From: Isochrysis galbana
Lineage: Eukaryota > Haptophyta > Isochrysidales > Isochrysidaceae
Length of the DNA: 64,000 nucleotides
Assembly (NCBI GenBank): GCA_018136815.1
Contig: CM030931.1
Location: 7,026,399 to 7,090,398, forward strand
Direction of reading: 5' to 3'
Shown here: one piece after another, positions 21,331-32,400 of the stretch
Layout: each line of letters begins with the position of its first letter
How positions within the stretch are numbered: the stretch's first letter is position 1
The notes under the pieces: model-generated
Database searches by the model: none
What the model was told of the DNA's origin: nothing
The model's input: the letters and a program-made list of their open reading frames with translations, nothing else
Translations under genes and position numbers: made by a program

Positions 21331-23520
21331 ATGGCGTCCGGGCACCAGCAGGTGAACATTGAGATGCGACTGAGGGACAAGGCGGGAACGAGCCCGACCA
21401 ACATGGACGTGGCCACCTCGGCAGAGATGTACGAGGCCAAACCGCCGCCGCCGATTGGCTGGAAGCAGGCGCTCGCAGCTGGCTGGACGCCTGCGCTCGC
21501 AGGGACACCTAGCACAAGCAAGATTGCCTTCTATGGGCGCGAGGTCTTGTTGGGCATGATCATATGCATGGCGCAGATCCCCGAGTCCATCGCCTTCTCG
21601 TACCTCGCTCGTGTTCGTCCGCCCGTGGCTTTGCACTCTGCGTGGATTGTCGGCCTGACATGCGCCGTGTTGGGTGGACGACCAGGTATGGTGGAGGGTG
21701 CAACCGGTGCCTTTGCAGCCATCATCAATACGTTTCTCGGCGAACCAGACGTGCCTGGCGGCAATGGTGCCGGGATTGAACTGGTCTTCGCGTCGGTCAT
21801 GCTGGCGGGCGTCTTGATGTTGCTCGTGTGGGCCTTCCGGCTCGATCGCTTCATTTCACTCCTGCCGCTTCCAGTGATGGTCGGCTTTTGCAACGGCCTC
21901 GCCATCGTCATCGGCATTGCACAGCTCCACCCGTTCAAAGTCCCAAAGTGCGGTAGCTGTCCAGCTGGGGCGACGCGCAACACTGGTGGAGATTGCGTGA
22001 CCGCTTGTGGAGATGTCGTGGATGGAATCGGCCGGCGGCTTGAGAGCATCGTCACGCCATGCACAGGCAGCGGCTGGCGCGAGGGCGCCGAGCTTGGCTG
22101 GATGCTCCTGATCCTCTTCACGTCGATGATCATAATGGAGTTTTCGCCCAAGCTTCCCAAGCCGACGGACATTGCGAAGAAGCCGGTTTGGCAGCGTCCG
22201 TTGGCCTTTCTTGTGGAATTTATTCTTGAGATTCCCTCCTCCGTCTTCTCCCTCGGTGCAGCGATTGCCCTCGAGTTCGGGCTGATCCGACCGCTCGGAT
22301 ATCGCACCGACACGATTGGTGATCAGCAGCGCTTCACGTCGTCGGACGCGTACCCGCGGCCCTTCTTCTGGGAGGACTCGAACCCGTTGTACGACTACGA
22401 CATATCTAAAATCGCTACGTGGGATGGTTGTCGCACAATCTTGGCACAGGGCGTGCTTCTTGCGGCTGTGGGCTGCATCGAAGGGTTGATGACGGCGGAG
22501 GTAGTCACAAGCTATGTGAAGACGCCTCACCATCCCGGGCTCGTTGTCGGGGCGATGGGCGTTGCTAACATTCTTTCGGGCTTTATGGGTGGCATCGGCG
22601 GCAATTCGATGATCGGTTTGAGCACAATCGCATGCATAAACGGTGGCCGTGGCCGAGTCGCGCCGTTTTGCTCAGCACTGGGCATCCTCATCTGCATCTC
22701 GGCTGCGTATAGCCTGCTTAACTACATCCCCATGGCGGCACTCGCGGGAATCATGCTTATTGTTGTCTTCCATACGTTCAAGTGGTTCTCGATCCCCTTG
22801 CTCCTGTCTGCTTTGCTTCCCGAGCGTGGCAGGACAGCACTTAGCACGCGATTCTTCTCATGGGAGCGTAAGGTTGTGCGGATGGACGTGATTACGATGC
22901 TGATAACCACAATCTTGATTGCTGTCTCCAATATTGCGGTCGGAGTGGGGGTGGGGCTGGCAGTCAGTTGCGCCGTATACGCTTGGGACTCGGCAAGTAC
23001 TCTTAATGTGAGCTTTTACCACAGCATGGACCCGCGTTCGGGAAAGTCCACCAAGGTGTACCAAGTGCGCGGGCCTCTCTTCTTCGGCACGTCCAAGAAA
23101 CTCCTTGCGTGCTTCGACGCCGAGAACGATCCAGAGACAGTGATAGTCATCTTCACGTCCGGCACCGTATACGACTACACACTGATGGACACCATGGCCG
23201 TGATCGCAGCAACGTACCATGAGCATGAAAAGAACGTTGAGTTTCGGCAGCTCAATGAGCGCTCCGTTCGGATGATGCGCAAGGCGAGGGTACTGACAAG
23301 ACACATTGAATACCAGCAAGATCAGCTCGTCGTTGAAAGCGAGCAATCTGCGACGCTAGGCGAGGGCGAGTCGTTGAACTGGTTGTTGTCGTCTCCAAAG
23401 CACGTGATCCCTGGCTTCTCACCCAACCTTTGGCCGAATGAGCCAAGGATGCCTGTGGTTGGAGGTGAAAGCGATGAACCCGGGGATGAAAGTGCAAGTG
23501 TCGTCGTCATAGGCGAGTAG
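21331..23520 (+). CDS. SulP (SLC26-like) anion transporter with C-terminal STAS domain
   Basis: A single-exon 729-residue protein, typical SulP length. The start at 21331 has a strong context (ccgccATGGcg); an upstream in-frame ATG at 21274 is less likely. Residues about 50-535 contain the SulP membrane domain with about 12 hydrophobic segments. These include YGREVLLGMIICMAQIPESI near the start, VEGATGAFAAIINTFL, and the GFMGGIGGNSMIGLS loop. The STAS region (about 565-670) begins YQVRGPLFFGTSKKLL and contains VIVIFTSGTVYDYTLMDTMA. SulP proteins exchange sulfate, bicarbonate, molybdate or other anions. A bicarbonate or sulfate role is plausible in an alga, but the sequence does not decide it. 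The acidic C-terminus ends near VVVIGE. Confidence 0.9.
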   Translation: MASGHQQVNIEMRLRDKAGTSPTNMDVATSAEMYEAKPPPPIGWKQALAAGWTPALAGTPSTSKIAFYGREVLLGMIICMAQIPESIAFSYLARVRPPVALHSAWIVGLTCAVLGGRPGMVEGATGAFAAIINTFLGEPDVPGGNGAGIELVFASVMLAGVLMLLVWAFRLDRFISLLPLPVMVGFCNGLAIVIGIAQLHPFKVPKCGSCPAGATRNTGGDCVTACGDVVDGIGRRLESIVTPCTGSGWREGAELGWMLLILFTSMIIMEFSPKLPKPTDIAKKPVWQRPLAFLVEFILEIPSSVFSLGAAIALEFGLIRPLGYRTDTIGDQQRFTSSDAYPRPFFWEDSNPLYDYDISKIATWDGCRTILAQGVLLAAVGCIEGLMTAEVVTSYVKTPHHPGLVVGAMGVANILSGFMGGIGGNSMIGLSTIACINGGRGRVAPFCSALGILICISAAYSLLNYIPMAALAGIMLIVVFHTFKWFSIPLLLSALLPERGRTALSTRFFSWERKVVRMDVITMLITTILIAVSNIAVGVGVGLAVSCAVYAWDSASTLNVSFYHSMDPRSGKSTKVYQVRGPLFFGTSKKLLACFDAENDPETVIVIFTSGTVYDYTLMDTMAVIAATYHEHEKNVEFRQLNERSVRMMRKARVLTRHIEYQQDQLVVESEQSATLGEGESLNWLLSSPKHVIPGFSPNLWPNEPRMPVVGGESDEPGDESASVVVIGE

Positions 23521-24522
23521 CAATCATTCACATGTGCCCCGTCTCGGCCGATCGGTTGTCGATTCTCGTCCACCCGCCCTCCGTTTTTGCGTGTGGCAAT
23601 GGCAATATCGATCCTCAGAAAACTATGTTTTAAGTGCTATACGCACTTTTTTGCTGGTGGCAATGATAGCCTGGACACGCCACTCAGCTAAGCCAACAAA
23701 CAAAATAAATAATGTCATATCCTAGGCACCCCCGACTAATCTTATGATTGGTGATCATGGAGGGGGCCATTGTGCCCCCCGCCCACTCTCTCGACTCCCC
23801 TCGTGTACGTGCGAGCCGTTCATTGCTATCGCGGCGAGGAGCAGGTCCGGTCGGGAAGAGGAGGCCGAGGAAGCTAGGACGACGAGGGGCGCTGGTGCAC
23901 GGAGCCCCGTGGTTCACAAGGCAGGGCTCGGCGCACAATGAGCCATGAATGCCTTGGCCTTGCCCGAAAAGGGCTTTTTTATATTGCTCGGCAAGGGAGA
24001 GGACGGCGGCGAAAGCGACATCGAGCGAGCGGCCAGAGGCGAGGGCGAGCGAGGGGAGGGCTGTGATGGCAGGGGTTGGCAAGGAGAGGAGAGGTTGTAG
24101 GGTATGAGTGGTAGACGAGCGAGACGACGAGAGCGAGAACGACGGATGAACGACTGACGACGGGACGACGGACACAGACATTCAGGAAACACTCCGACTC
24201 TCGTCCCACCACTTTTCTCACGTAATTCGACTGAAATCAAACCCAAACACTCCGATCATACGGCGACGGACAACGATCAAAGGGCGATCTGTCGGCGATC
24301 TCGCCTAGAACGGGAATTGCACCATAACCATAACGGAAACAAGGGGCAATCTTGCCGTCGGTCGGTCCGGGTGTAGGCCCACGAAAAAAAAGGAGGAAGC
24401 TCACGATCGATAGGACCTGCCGCCCAGAAGCAATCTTCTCACGGCAATTTTCAGGAGGCAGTAGGTCGTCGTCGCTCCAGCCATCCTCTCGCAGGTCGTA
24501 GCCGTCTGCCCACGCTACCTGT
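23521..24522. other. Intergenic with possible mobile-element first exon (-)
   Basis: On the minus strand a short frame starting MSLSPPSSPLPSNIKKPF (about 24,024 to 23,914) is preceded by a Ser/Pro-encoding, CGTC/CTCG-rich leader. This is the same style as the 49.9 and 54.9 kb modules. Another minus-strand frame begins MRRPSSKAKKAGKRN at 24,572 and runs about 110 codons. Neither matches a known family. Confidence 0.3.
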
Positions 24523-25320
24523 GTGATGTTGCGCTTGCCGGCTTTCTTAGCTTTGCTGCTCGGGCGCCGCAAATGTCGAGGCCCATCGAGGACCTCGACG
24601 TTGCGGTCAAAGAGGAAAGAGGATAGGCAGCGTGGCGCCGTGTCTCAGAACGCATCGGAGCGCGTAGGTAGTGTGTTTCTGAGGTACCGTCCTAAAGGCA
24701 TACCGATGAAAGGCACGGCCTATTGCACGGCCACAGACCTCGCGATTGCCCATGTGAACAGTGTTGTCCTTCAGGTTTACAACTTGCTCCTCGTGGACAA
24801 GGGCTGGGAAAGCGATCCGAGTATTTCCGCTTTCCTGCCGTTTGAGGCCCGTCTTTTTGAGCTCGCCGGTCTGGCAGTTACGCAGCAGCAACGGGTGCAT
24901 TGGTCCAGACAATTCGAACGCCGTGCAAAACAAAGCGTCTACAGGCGCTCCCTTGCGTACAAGAAGGTCAGGCAAGCGGAACGAAGGGCAGTAAAGTTGA
25001 GACGCAGCCAAGCAGCAGCCAAAACGACTTCAGACGGCGCGTACAAGCCGTCAGGTCCTGCCGCATACAAGGGCGCCGCTCGGATGTGCACGTGCGGAGC
25101 TTCAGCCAAATGCGCAACGGTTGCGTGTCCGTGCCGCGCCGCAGGTGTGCAGTGCTCAGCACTGTGCCATGGGGGCAAGCGGCACCCCAAGTGTGAGAGG
25201 TCAGAGAGTGATACAGAATCGTCCGCCACGCCGTCTTCCGCCGTCTCAGAGGGTACGGATTCGGAAGACGAAGAGGACATCGGTTCCGAGATGAGCTGCG
25301 TCGAGGAGCCAACGGCTTGA
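24523..25320 (+). CDS. CXC (tesmin/TSO1-like) cysteine-rich domain ORF, probably mobile-element derived
   Basis: Open frame of 265 codons. The true start is uncertain: the first 40 codons overlap another open frame, and ATG at about 24,706 (MKGTAYCTATDLAIAHVN) is an alternative. A basic helix (RRAKQSVYRRSLAYKKVRQ) precedes a Cys-rich block at about residues 187-225: CTCGASAKCATVACPCRAAG, then VQCSALCHGGKRHPKC. This spacing matches CXC domains, which bind zinc and often DNA. The form C..RAG..CS.LCHG is common in ORFs of eukaryotic DNA transposons. The tail is acidic and Ser-rich. I infer a transposon-related DNA-binding protein or fragment. No catalytic domain is visible. Confidence 0.5.
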   Translation: MMLRLPAFLALLLGRRKCRGPSRTSTLRSKRKEDRQRGAVSQNASERVGSVFLRYRPKGIPMKGTAYCTATDLAIAHVNSVVLQVYNLLLVDKGWESDPSISAFLPFEARLFELAGLAVTQQQRVHWSRQFERRAKQSVYRRSLAYKKVRQAERRAVKLRRSQAAAKTTSDGAYKPSGPAAYKGAARMCTCGASAKCATVACPCRAAGVQCSALCHGGKRHPKCERSESDTESSATPSSAVSEGTDSEDEEDIGSEMSCVEEPTA

Positions 25321-26344
25321 GGTGTGCCGTGCGACGTTGTACGCGGCATGAGGGTGGTGCCTGGGTGTGGTTTCGTGCTAGAACTAAGTGAAGAGGCTTT
25401 TTACATACAAAAAAAGGGGTGCAACAAAGATGAAGCCATGCGTTAAATGCATCTTGGACACCACTTTCTGGAGGCATAGAAGTTGGTGCTCCGTAGCAGC
25501 ACACTGGTTAGCCCCTTTGTCGCTCACACATGCACTTGGAGCAAAGAAGCTCAAGTTAACACCCACAGGTGACCCCAAGTTCATGTCACTGTTGTATCTG
25601 AGCCTCATGCACGCCCTCAGCCACACAGCCCTCAAACTTCAAGCACAGCGAAGGGCCGGACCCAGGGGGTTCACATGCAGCAGTCACGCAAACCAATCGA
25701 CCGGACGCATCGTGAGAAGGGACTCCAGCACTCTCACAAACAACGCGTGTGCGCGTCACATCGTCCCCGTACAGGATCTGGGTAGTCCCCTTCGAGGCAG
25801 TATCGCCTTACGCCACCAGACTCAATCAGTAGCACATGAGAGTCGTGGGGGGGTTTACGTGGGTGGACGTCGAGTCAAGGGGAGGGGGGTGACACGGATG
25901 CTCCATGAGTCGCGCGGGCGGTCACTCCCCGCGCGACTCCGGCGCCTCATGTGCGTGTGGGAACAGGCCGCACGGTTCTCCCCTTCCCACACCGCCCCAT
26001 TCGCCACCAGACCCTCTTGAGCAGCCCAGCCAGCCCGGTAGGAGTGCCCGTCGGCAACCCCACTTCAACTCGGTGCCGAGGGGCAATGGTCGACTCTGCG
26101 GGCGTGCGGACGGGGAAGAGGCACCCGGTGGAACCTGCACCAGCCGCACAGCGCACCTACAGCCCGCCAGCACTCACCAGCTCAAGGCAGGGATCAGGGA
26201 GCCACAGGGTGGCGCGCCCCCATACCCCTCCGCACCGGTGCGTCTCGCGCGGTGCGTGTGAAGTCTGAAATCTAAGAGTATAAACCCCTCGCGCGCGGCG
26301 CGGACTGGTCGTCGGTCTGGCGGCGTGTGAGTGTGGGTGGGTGT

Positions 26345-26348
<4 letters not shown>
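25321..26348. other. Intergenic upstream of TOR, nothing recognised
   Basis: Contains an A-run at 25,410 and otherwise mixed sequence. Open frames of up to about 210 codons lack domains and have unlikely composition. Confidence 0.4.

Positions 26349-26398
<50 letters not shown>
26349..26398 (+). repeat. (GA)n microsatellite in the TOR leader
   Basis: About 24 uninterrupted GA dinucleotides, roughly 60 bp before the TOR start codon. If read through, it would encode an Arg-Glu run in frame with TOR. The start at 26461 excludes it. Confidence 0.9.
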
Positions 26399-26401
<3 letters not shown>

Positions 26402-26460
26402 GGAGTGGCTCGCGGGTGTGGTGCAGTGGGGGAACGGCGAGTGTGGAGGGAGGGCTCAGA

Positions 26461-29400
26461 TGTCGCGTTCAGCCAGGCAGAGCTCCTACTCATCTTCTGA
26501 CAGCTCCAATATTCAAGGCCCGCAGCTTGCAGCGAGGCTGCTGGCAGGGCTTTGTTCGGCTGAGGCACTCACTCGTGACTCGGCCGCGACCGAGCTTGCT
26601 GAGCTGGTGGGCGTCGATTCAGACCGAGGGGCGATCGCGGCCGAGGACGGGCAGGGCTTCCTGCTGGAGCTCTACCGTGCCATCCCCGAGATGCTCAACT
26701 CAATCTATGCGCATGAGCGAGAGGGGGCGCTACTTGCCATCGATGTGCTGATCGAGGCAGAGATCGACCAGGCGGAGGAGGTGGGGGCGCGCCTCTCGAG
26801 GCTTGCCTCTTATCTCAGGCTGGCTGTTGCGCGGGCAGAGGCGGATGACGAGTTGGCGCTCGCCTCGTGTGCGGTCGTCTTCTCCCACCTGGCGCGCGTG
26901 GGAGGCGCCCTGGCTGCAGATACGCTTGATGCTGAGGCCAAACGAGCCATGGAGGTGTTGAGAGACTGCCCTACCCGCTCAGTCGCCAAGCTTGGTCATT
27001 GGCCGCAACACCTAGTGTGGAAGCCGCCATCGATGCGCGATTGCTCCAGTCATCCCACTGGATGCCCGGGCACAAGCTCGTAGTGGAGAGAGGGATTCTG
27101 AGGGGTAGAGCCCGAGGACTGCTTTGGCTAACCCTGTGCTCGTGAAGTCTTGTGTCACACGACCCCCAGTCCGCCAGTCTCAAAGTCCCCGCCCCCACCC
27201 CTCCCACCCTTCCCACCCACTCACTCACCCACCCCGTGACTCGTGCCACCAGTCTCCTACCCAGCTCATGCTCATAGCATCTTGTCCATCTCCTGAGCTA
27301 AATACCAGATCACCTGGACTTTGTGCAGACATTAAACGAGGAGGAAATGTCCTTGAACGAGCGCTCAAACTCGCAGAGTCGACGCCGATGGCCGTCAAGC
27401 CGCTCAGAAACTTCAGAACCCCTAGCTTCTAGCAGAGCTCGGCTTCTTGCAGCGACCCTCCTCCTGCAAGCCCTTGCTGAGTCTGCGCCCGCAGTGCTTT
27501 ATGGTGAGTCGACTTAGCACTATCCTTCCAAGGGCTCATACATGTGTGTATGATCTTGGCCTTTTGCCCTTCGGCCAGGAAGGTTGCCTGGTGCCATAGG
27601 CGGGGGAGCGTGTCTGACATGCTCTTGACACGTTGTAACCCTAAGAGGTACTGCTCTGAGACCGTCCCCTCTCGTCTCCCTCCCCCCTCCAAACATCTGT
27701 CAGCTCGGATAGGCCCTACTCTCCAACTGCTTTGGGTACCTCTCACCCATGAAACGCGATTGGTCCGTGAGACGGCAGCATCTGCATTGGCTGCATTATT
27801 GGTAATGGCGGCCGCGAGGCCAAGTCATTACGCCCGCGAATGGTACCGCCAATTGCTAGAGACTGCGCGAGCGCCGCTTGCAGAAGCCAAGGTAATAGCC
27901 TAGAGGTGGCATGGGGAGCCGTTCATGGGAGCGCCACCAATGGTACTGGGTGCCAGGAATCCAGATTCAGCTTGACTTGGAGCTCGGCCAATTCACGCTT
28001 CGCATTCATCCTATTCAGGTGTCCACATTCAAGCTGCACGGTTCCCTCCTCACTCTATCGGCACTTCTCCGCCATGCGACGCCCGACTTTGTTCCCGCCG
28101 CCTATGAGGCTGCTGCTGCAGCCTTGCCCAAACTTCTACCAATCAGGAAGTCGATGACTCTGCATCGGTGAGTTCTAAGTGCCGCTCACACCCTTTGGCC
28201 AAAGAAATCTAGCGCGTTCCTGTGGGTGGCTGCGATGCGCTCCTACTGCGCGCGACGCAAGCGCTCAGGGACGTCGCTATTGAAGATCATCAGCCTCCTC
28301 ACACTTTCTGCCTTGACCTCTCCTACTCGAATAGGTGTACACTGTACCTTGTGGCTGAGCTTGCCGCTTCATCTGCCTGTCGGATTGACGTTGAGCCTTT
28401 GGCGCCCGAAGTGGATGAGCCGTTTCTCGCTGCCGACTCACCAAGAAGCATTAGTCCTCAGAATGTTCTCACTGGCAGCAGACCTCTCGCCTTGCGACGA
28501 GGTCCTTCCCATGCAGACACTCCGATTTTCGCTGCCTCTTGTAGCCCTAGTCTCACCAAAGCCTCTCTTGCGGCCGCGGACACGTATCAGCCCTCAATCA
28601 GTTCGCCAATACTTCACGCCCGCACTTCGAGCACTGGTTCTGGCTCTGAAATGTTGCTTGGTATGTCTAGCAGCGGCACCGGGGCCGCCGAGCGGAGTGA
28701 AAGTGCACCTCCAGCAGGCGCCCACGCAAAACTCTTCGGAGAAGCGATTCGGCAAATCGATGCATCTTTGAGAGAGCAGAGATATAGAAAAGATGCTTTT
28801 TGCGCGCAGGTAAGCTTGGATCTGGTCAAGATGGCACCAAGGAAGCCCATCCTCGCTACAATGTGTACTCCATCTGATTTCTACCTGCGGCCTTCCATCG
28901 CTTCCCTTGCTGTCGACCACACCTCACTCGTTTGCAGCTTAAGCCAACTGCTCCGTCTGATCTCACCTTGTGCTCGCACCGTGCAGGCGCGTTTAATCGA
29001 CGCTCTGGGCCAACGCACGGTCGCATCCTTTGCCGGAATGCTCTTTGGGCCGGTTCGTGAGGCGCTTTCGAGGGGAGAACGATCACGCTTCTTTTGCTCC
29101 GAAGCGTTGCTTCCACTCTCAGCATTGTGTAAGAAGCTCGGAGACGCCTTTCAGCCTCAGGTGTTGCGCAACAGATTGATTTTCGCTTTGCCTAACCCTC
29201 CTATTACTGCGGCGAAATGCTCATGTTCAGCAACGTGCATTACACATCGATGTGGCAAGCTTACAGCTGCTTCACTCAAACATCTAGCTTACTAGCCACA
29301 CCGCCACCTGGTAGGTGGAATCTTTGCTGCCCTCTCTATTCAAGCTCCCCCTGTCCGCTGAGCTGGCGTCGGCGCTTACATCCATTGCCGGTGCCATTCC

Positions 29401-32400
29401 TACGTTGGGGCAGCCCATCCGTATGCGTCTGCTTGATCTTGCTTCGGTACCTCTTGCTCGATGCACATGGGAGGAGGCTTCAGCTGCACCCAAGTCGGGG
29501 CTGCTACCATGTGTAGGCGCCAATCTTTTCCCAGGCCCCGCTTCCACCATCGGGACGTTAGCCACGACGCAAGCCACGGGATTGTCAGGCGGTGTGTCGG
29601 TCATTGGCGTTTCTGTTACAGGGAGTTTAGGTGGGGGGAATTCTGGCAACGACGCACCCGCCTTGGAGAACCCTGGCGAGAACTCGCCTTCACGTGGGCA
29701 AAATGTTCTCCCTACTATCGAACGAAGCTCCCGCCATGCCTCTTTTGGAGGGACATTGGTGGTCAACGAGGACCGTTCTTGTAATCCAATGCCTACGATG
29801 TCACGCAACCAGTCTTTCGGCGCCGCGCTCGGCGCTGCTCTTTCACGTCGTGCGTCGTCGGCCTCGATCAGTGCGGCAGTGGACACTAATGACGTTGCCA
29901 TCGAGACGGACGCAAGCACACACTCCGTCTGTAGCTCGCCAGGCGGCGGCGCGCTCGGTATGAATTCGTGGCGAGGTGTCTTGGGCCGGGTTGTGCTTGG
30001 AGGCGTGAATGCAGCGGTTGCCCTCCGTCGGCTGAGCGAGGACTCACGCGAGGAAGCCGACGAAGTCTCACCAGCTCATGTGAGCCATTCATTGGCTCGC
30101 GAGGACACATCACAGGGCGTCTCTATAGAGGTTGATGGTGCATTCCGCGGCGCCGGCGGCGACGAGCAAGCAGGCTCACGATGCAGCAAGGGTTCCCGTG
30201 CCACATTAAAGAGCTCGCGGTCAGCACCAATGCTCGCTCCTCTCTCCCCCACGCGACCATCCGGAGCGTCAGGTATTTCTGCGGCAATATCTGGTGGTGC
30301 CACTGTTGACGGCATGTCAGAGGGGAACGATAAGGGCCACAATGTATCCAGTAGAGGCAGTATTGCCGGCACTGGCAACGAGTCCATTCTACTATTGGCG
30401 ATGCAGACAATAGCGTCTGTTGCAGCACAAGAGGCACCAGCTCCATGTCTTCGCTTCGTCTATAGGCATATCATCCCTTTGACCTTTAGCTCTAATTCAA
30501 AGATTCGGCAAGAGGCAGCGCTCACCTGCGTGGCTGTCCTAGGCGCCGCGGCCGTAGCTGGGGCAGATGTCGCGGTAAATGCGTGTGGTGGAAGCGAACA
30601 TAGCAGAGGGGGAAGGTTTGTGGACGCAAGAATCGGCGGGAGATGGAACGTGCGGAGCGCCTCCATCGATGCATGTGGCGCCCCGATCCGAATGGCATCT
30701 ACATTGGGCGTGGAGCGCTCGCTTTCAGGGTGGGGCTGCAATTCGTCGAGCGTATGTGGTGGCGTGTGGGGCGGGGCTTCTTTGCGGGAGCACACAGTCG
30801 GCACTCAATTTGTTGCGGGTTCCAACGTCGGTGGATTCAGCCTTTCTTTTGGCGGCCTTTCCCCACCGTTTGGGCGGGCGCCACCACCTATGTACGGTGG
30901 GTCTACCGCAATGTTGTCGTTGGCTCTTGCGACGAGTCGCGCGTCGGACGGATTCGTCGGCGGTGCCGGCGGCGCTGCGCCGGCTGCGACTGATAATGTT
31001 GAAGTGCCCGCAGGCGACATCCTTGCTGCTCTCGCCGGTAAGGGCGTCACGGACGGCGTCCTAGACACCGGGAGAAGGAATTCCGGTAGGGGTCAAAGTA
31101 GATATGGAAGTAGAAGGAGCGATGGTCTCGACAGCGACAACCGGGCCACCGTGTTGGCTTCAGCTACGGCGAGTGGATGGGAAGCATGGGCATGTGGCAC
31201 ATATGTGTGGTGCGATGGACCGTGTACCCACAGTGCGTGTCAGCCGAATACAGATGGCAGCCTCACACCAAGCTGTGCCCCAAGTACACAAGCGTCGATC
31301 CCATCAAGTCCCGCTTGTCAGCCTCTCCGTGTCCCCCCTCAAAGCATTCCCTGCATGGGCGCCGCGCCACTTGCACCGTCCTCCGGTTCCACTTCAGCAA
31401 CTAACACCATGGTTTCAAGCGGTTCCATTGGTGAGCCGATTGGCGGAGCATTGGTGGGTAGAGTGCTGGATACAGTGCTCGCATTAGCCGTGTACGATCC
31501 GGATGATGCCATTCGACGAATTCTGTTCTTAGCGCTCGACACTCCTGTCTTTCGTCCCGCTCTGGCGGAGTCACGGAGACTGAGAACAATGGGCTTGGCA
31601 CTACACGATGACTCGTTGCAGGTGCGCGCGCCTTAGGTGGCAGCAGTCTAGCTGCCTTGTCGTTGGGATGTACCAAGTCGTCCACCAACGTGCACTTGTT
31701 GCATGTGACGCAAGATAGTGTGTATTGACGATCATGCTCAAGTTGCTCTTGCATCTATCTCTTTCCCTCAGCTGCTTCCCCTGGGGGATATCTTGCGTTC
31801 TCATTCAGGTTCAGCTCATCGTCGTGCCGCTCGTGGGGCACCTCTCTCAAATTAATCCAGCGGTTGCACTGCCGATGCTGCGCAAGCTACTTCTCGCCCT
31901 ACAGATGGAGATTGACCCCGCCTCGCCCTTGGCGTCTCACCATGCCGCTCATGTCTCTCGCCGGCATCACTTACCTCGCCATCACAGTAACCCACACCCC
32001 CATCACACCGTTCACACTGCGCGTACGCCGCGCTTGTCTCACTCCACACTCCGGCCTCTGGCTGTCGCCGCCGCCTCAACACACACGCTGCGCACGACAC
32101 AAGCCGCGAATGCCGCGGCCGCAGGGGTCCCCGCCTCTTTCCCTCGCGCTTACGAGCGTCATAGGCAAGAAGGCGCCGCAAGACTGCTACGACTCCTCGC
32201 TCGCTCTTGCCCGCGGCTGTTGTGCACCTATGCGCTACCTATCCTCACATCTTTGCTCGCGAAATTGAGGGCCAGTGCACACGCTCCGACCACCGCCGAG
32301 CTTCTCCTAACTCTCGGCGAGCTCTTGACTGTGACACCTCGATCGCTAGAGCCACAGGTGGGTTCAACGGGAGTTGGAGCCAGCCGTTTAGCATACCAGT

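Noticed and set aside
21531-22313. Antisense frame within the SulP gene
   Set aside because: It is a shadow of a highly conserved coding sequence and has no domain.
26331-26460. N-terminal extension of TOR through the GA repeat
   Set aside because: It would add an Arg-Glu run with no conservation. The ATG at 26461 starts directly before recognisable sequence.
30805-31068. Antisense frames within TOR
   Set aside because: They follow the Ser/Gly-rich insertion on the other strand and have no independent support.
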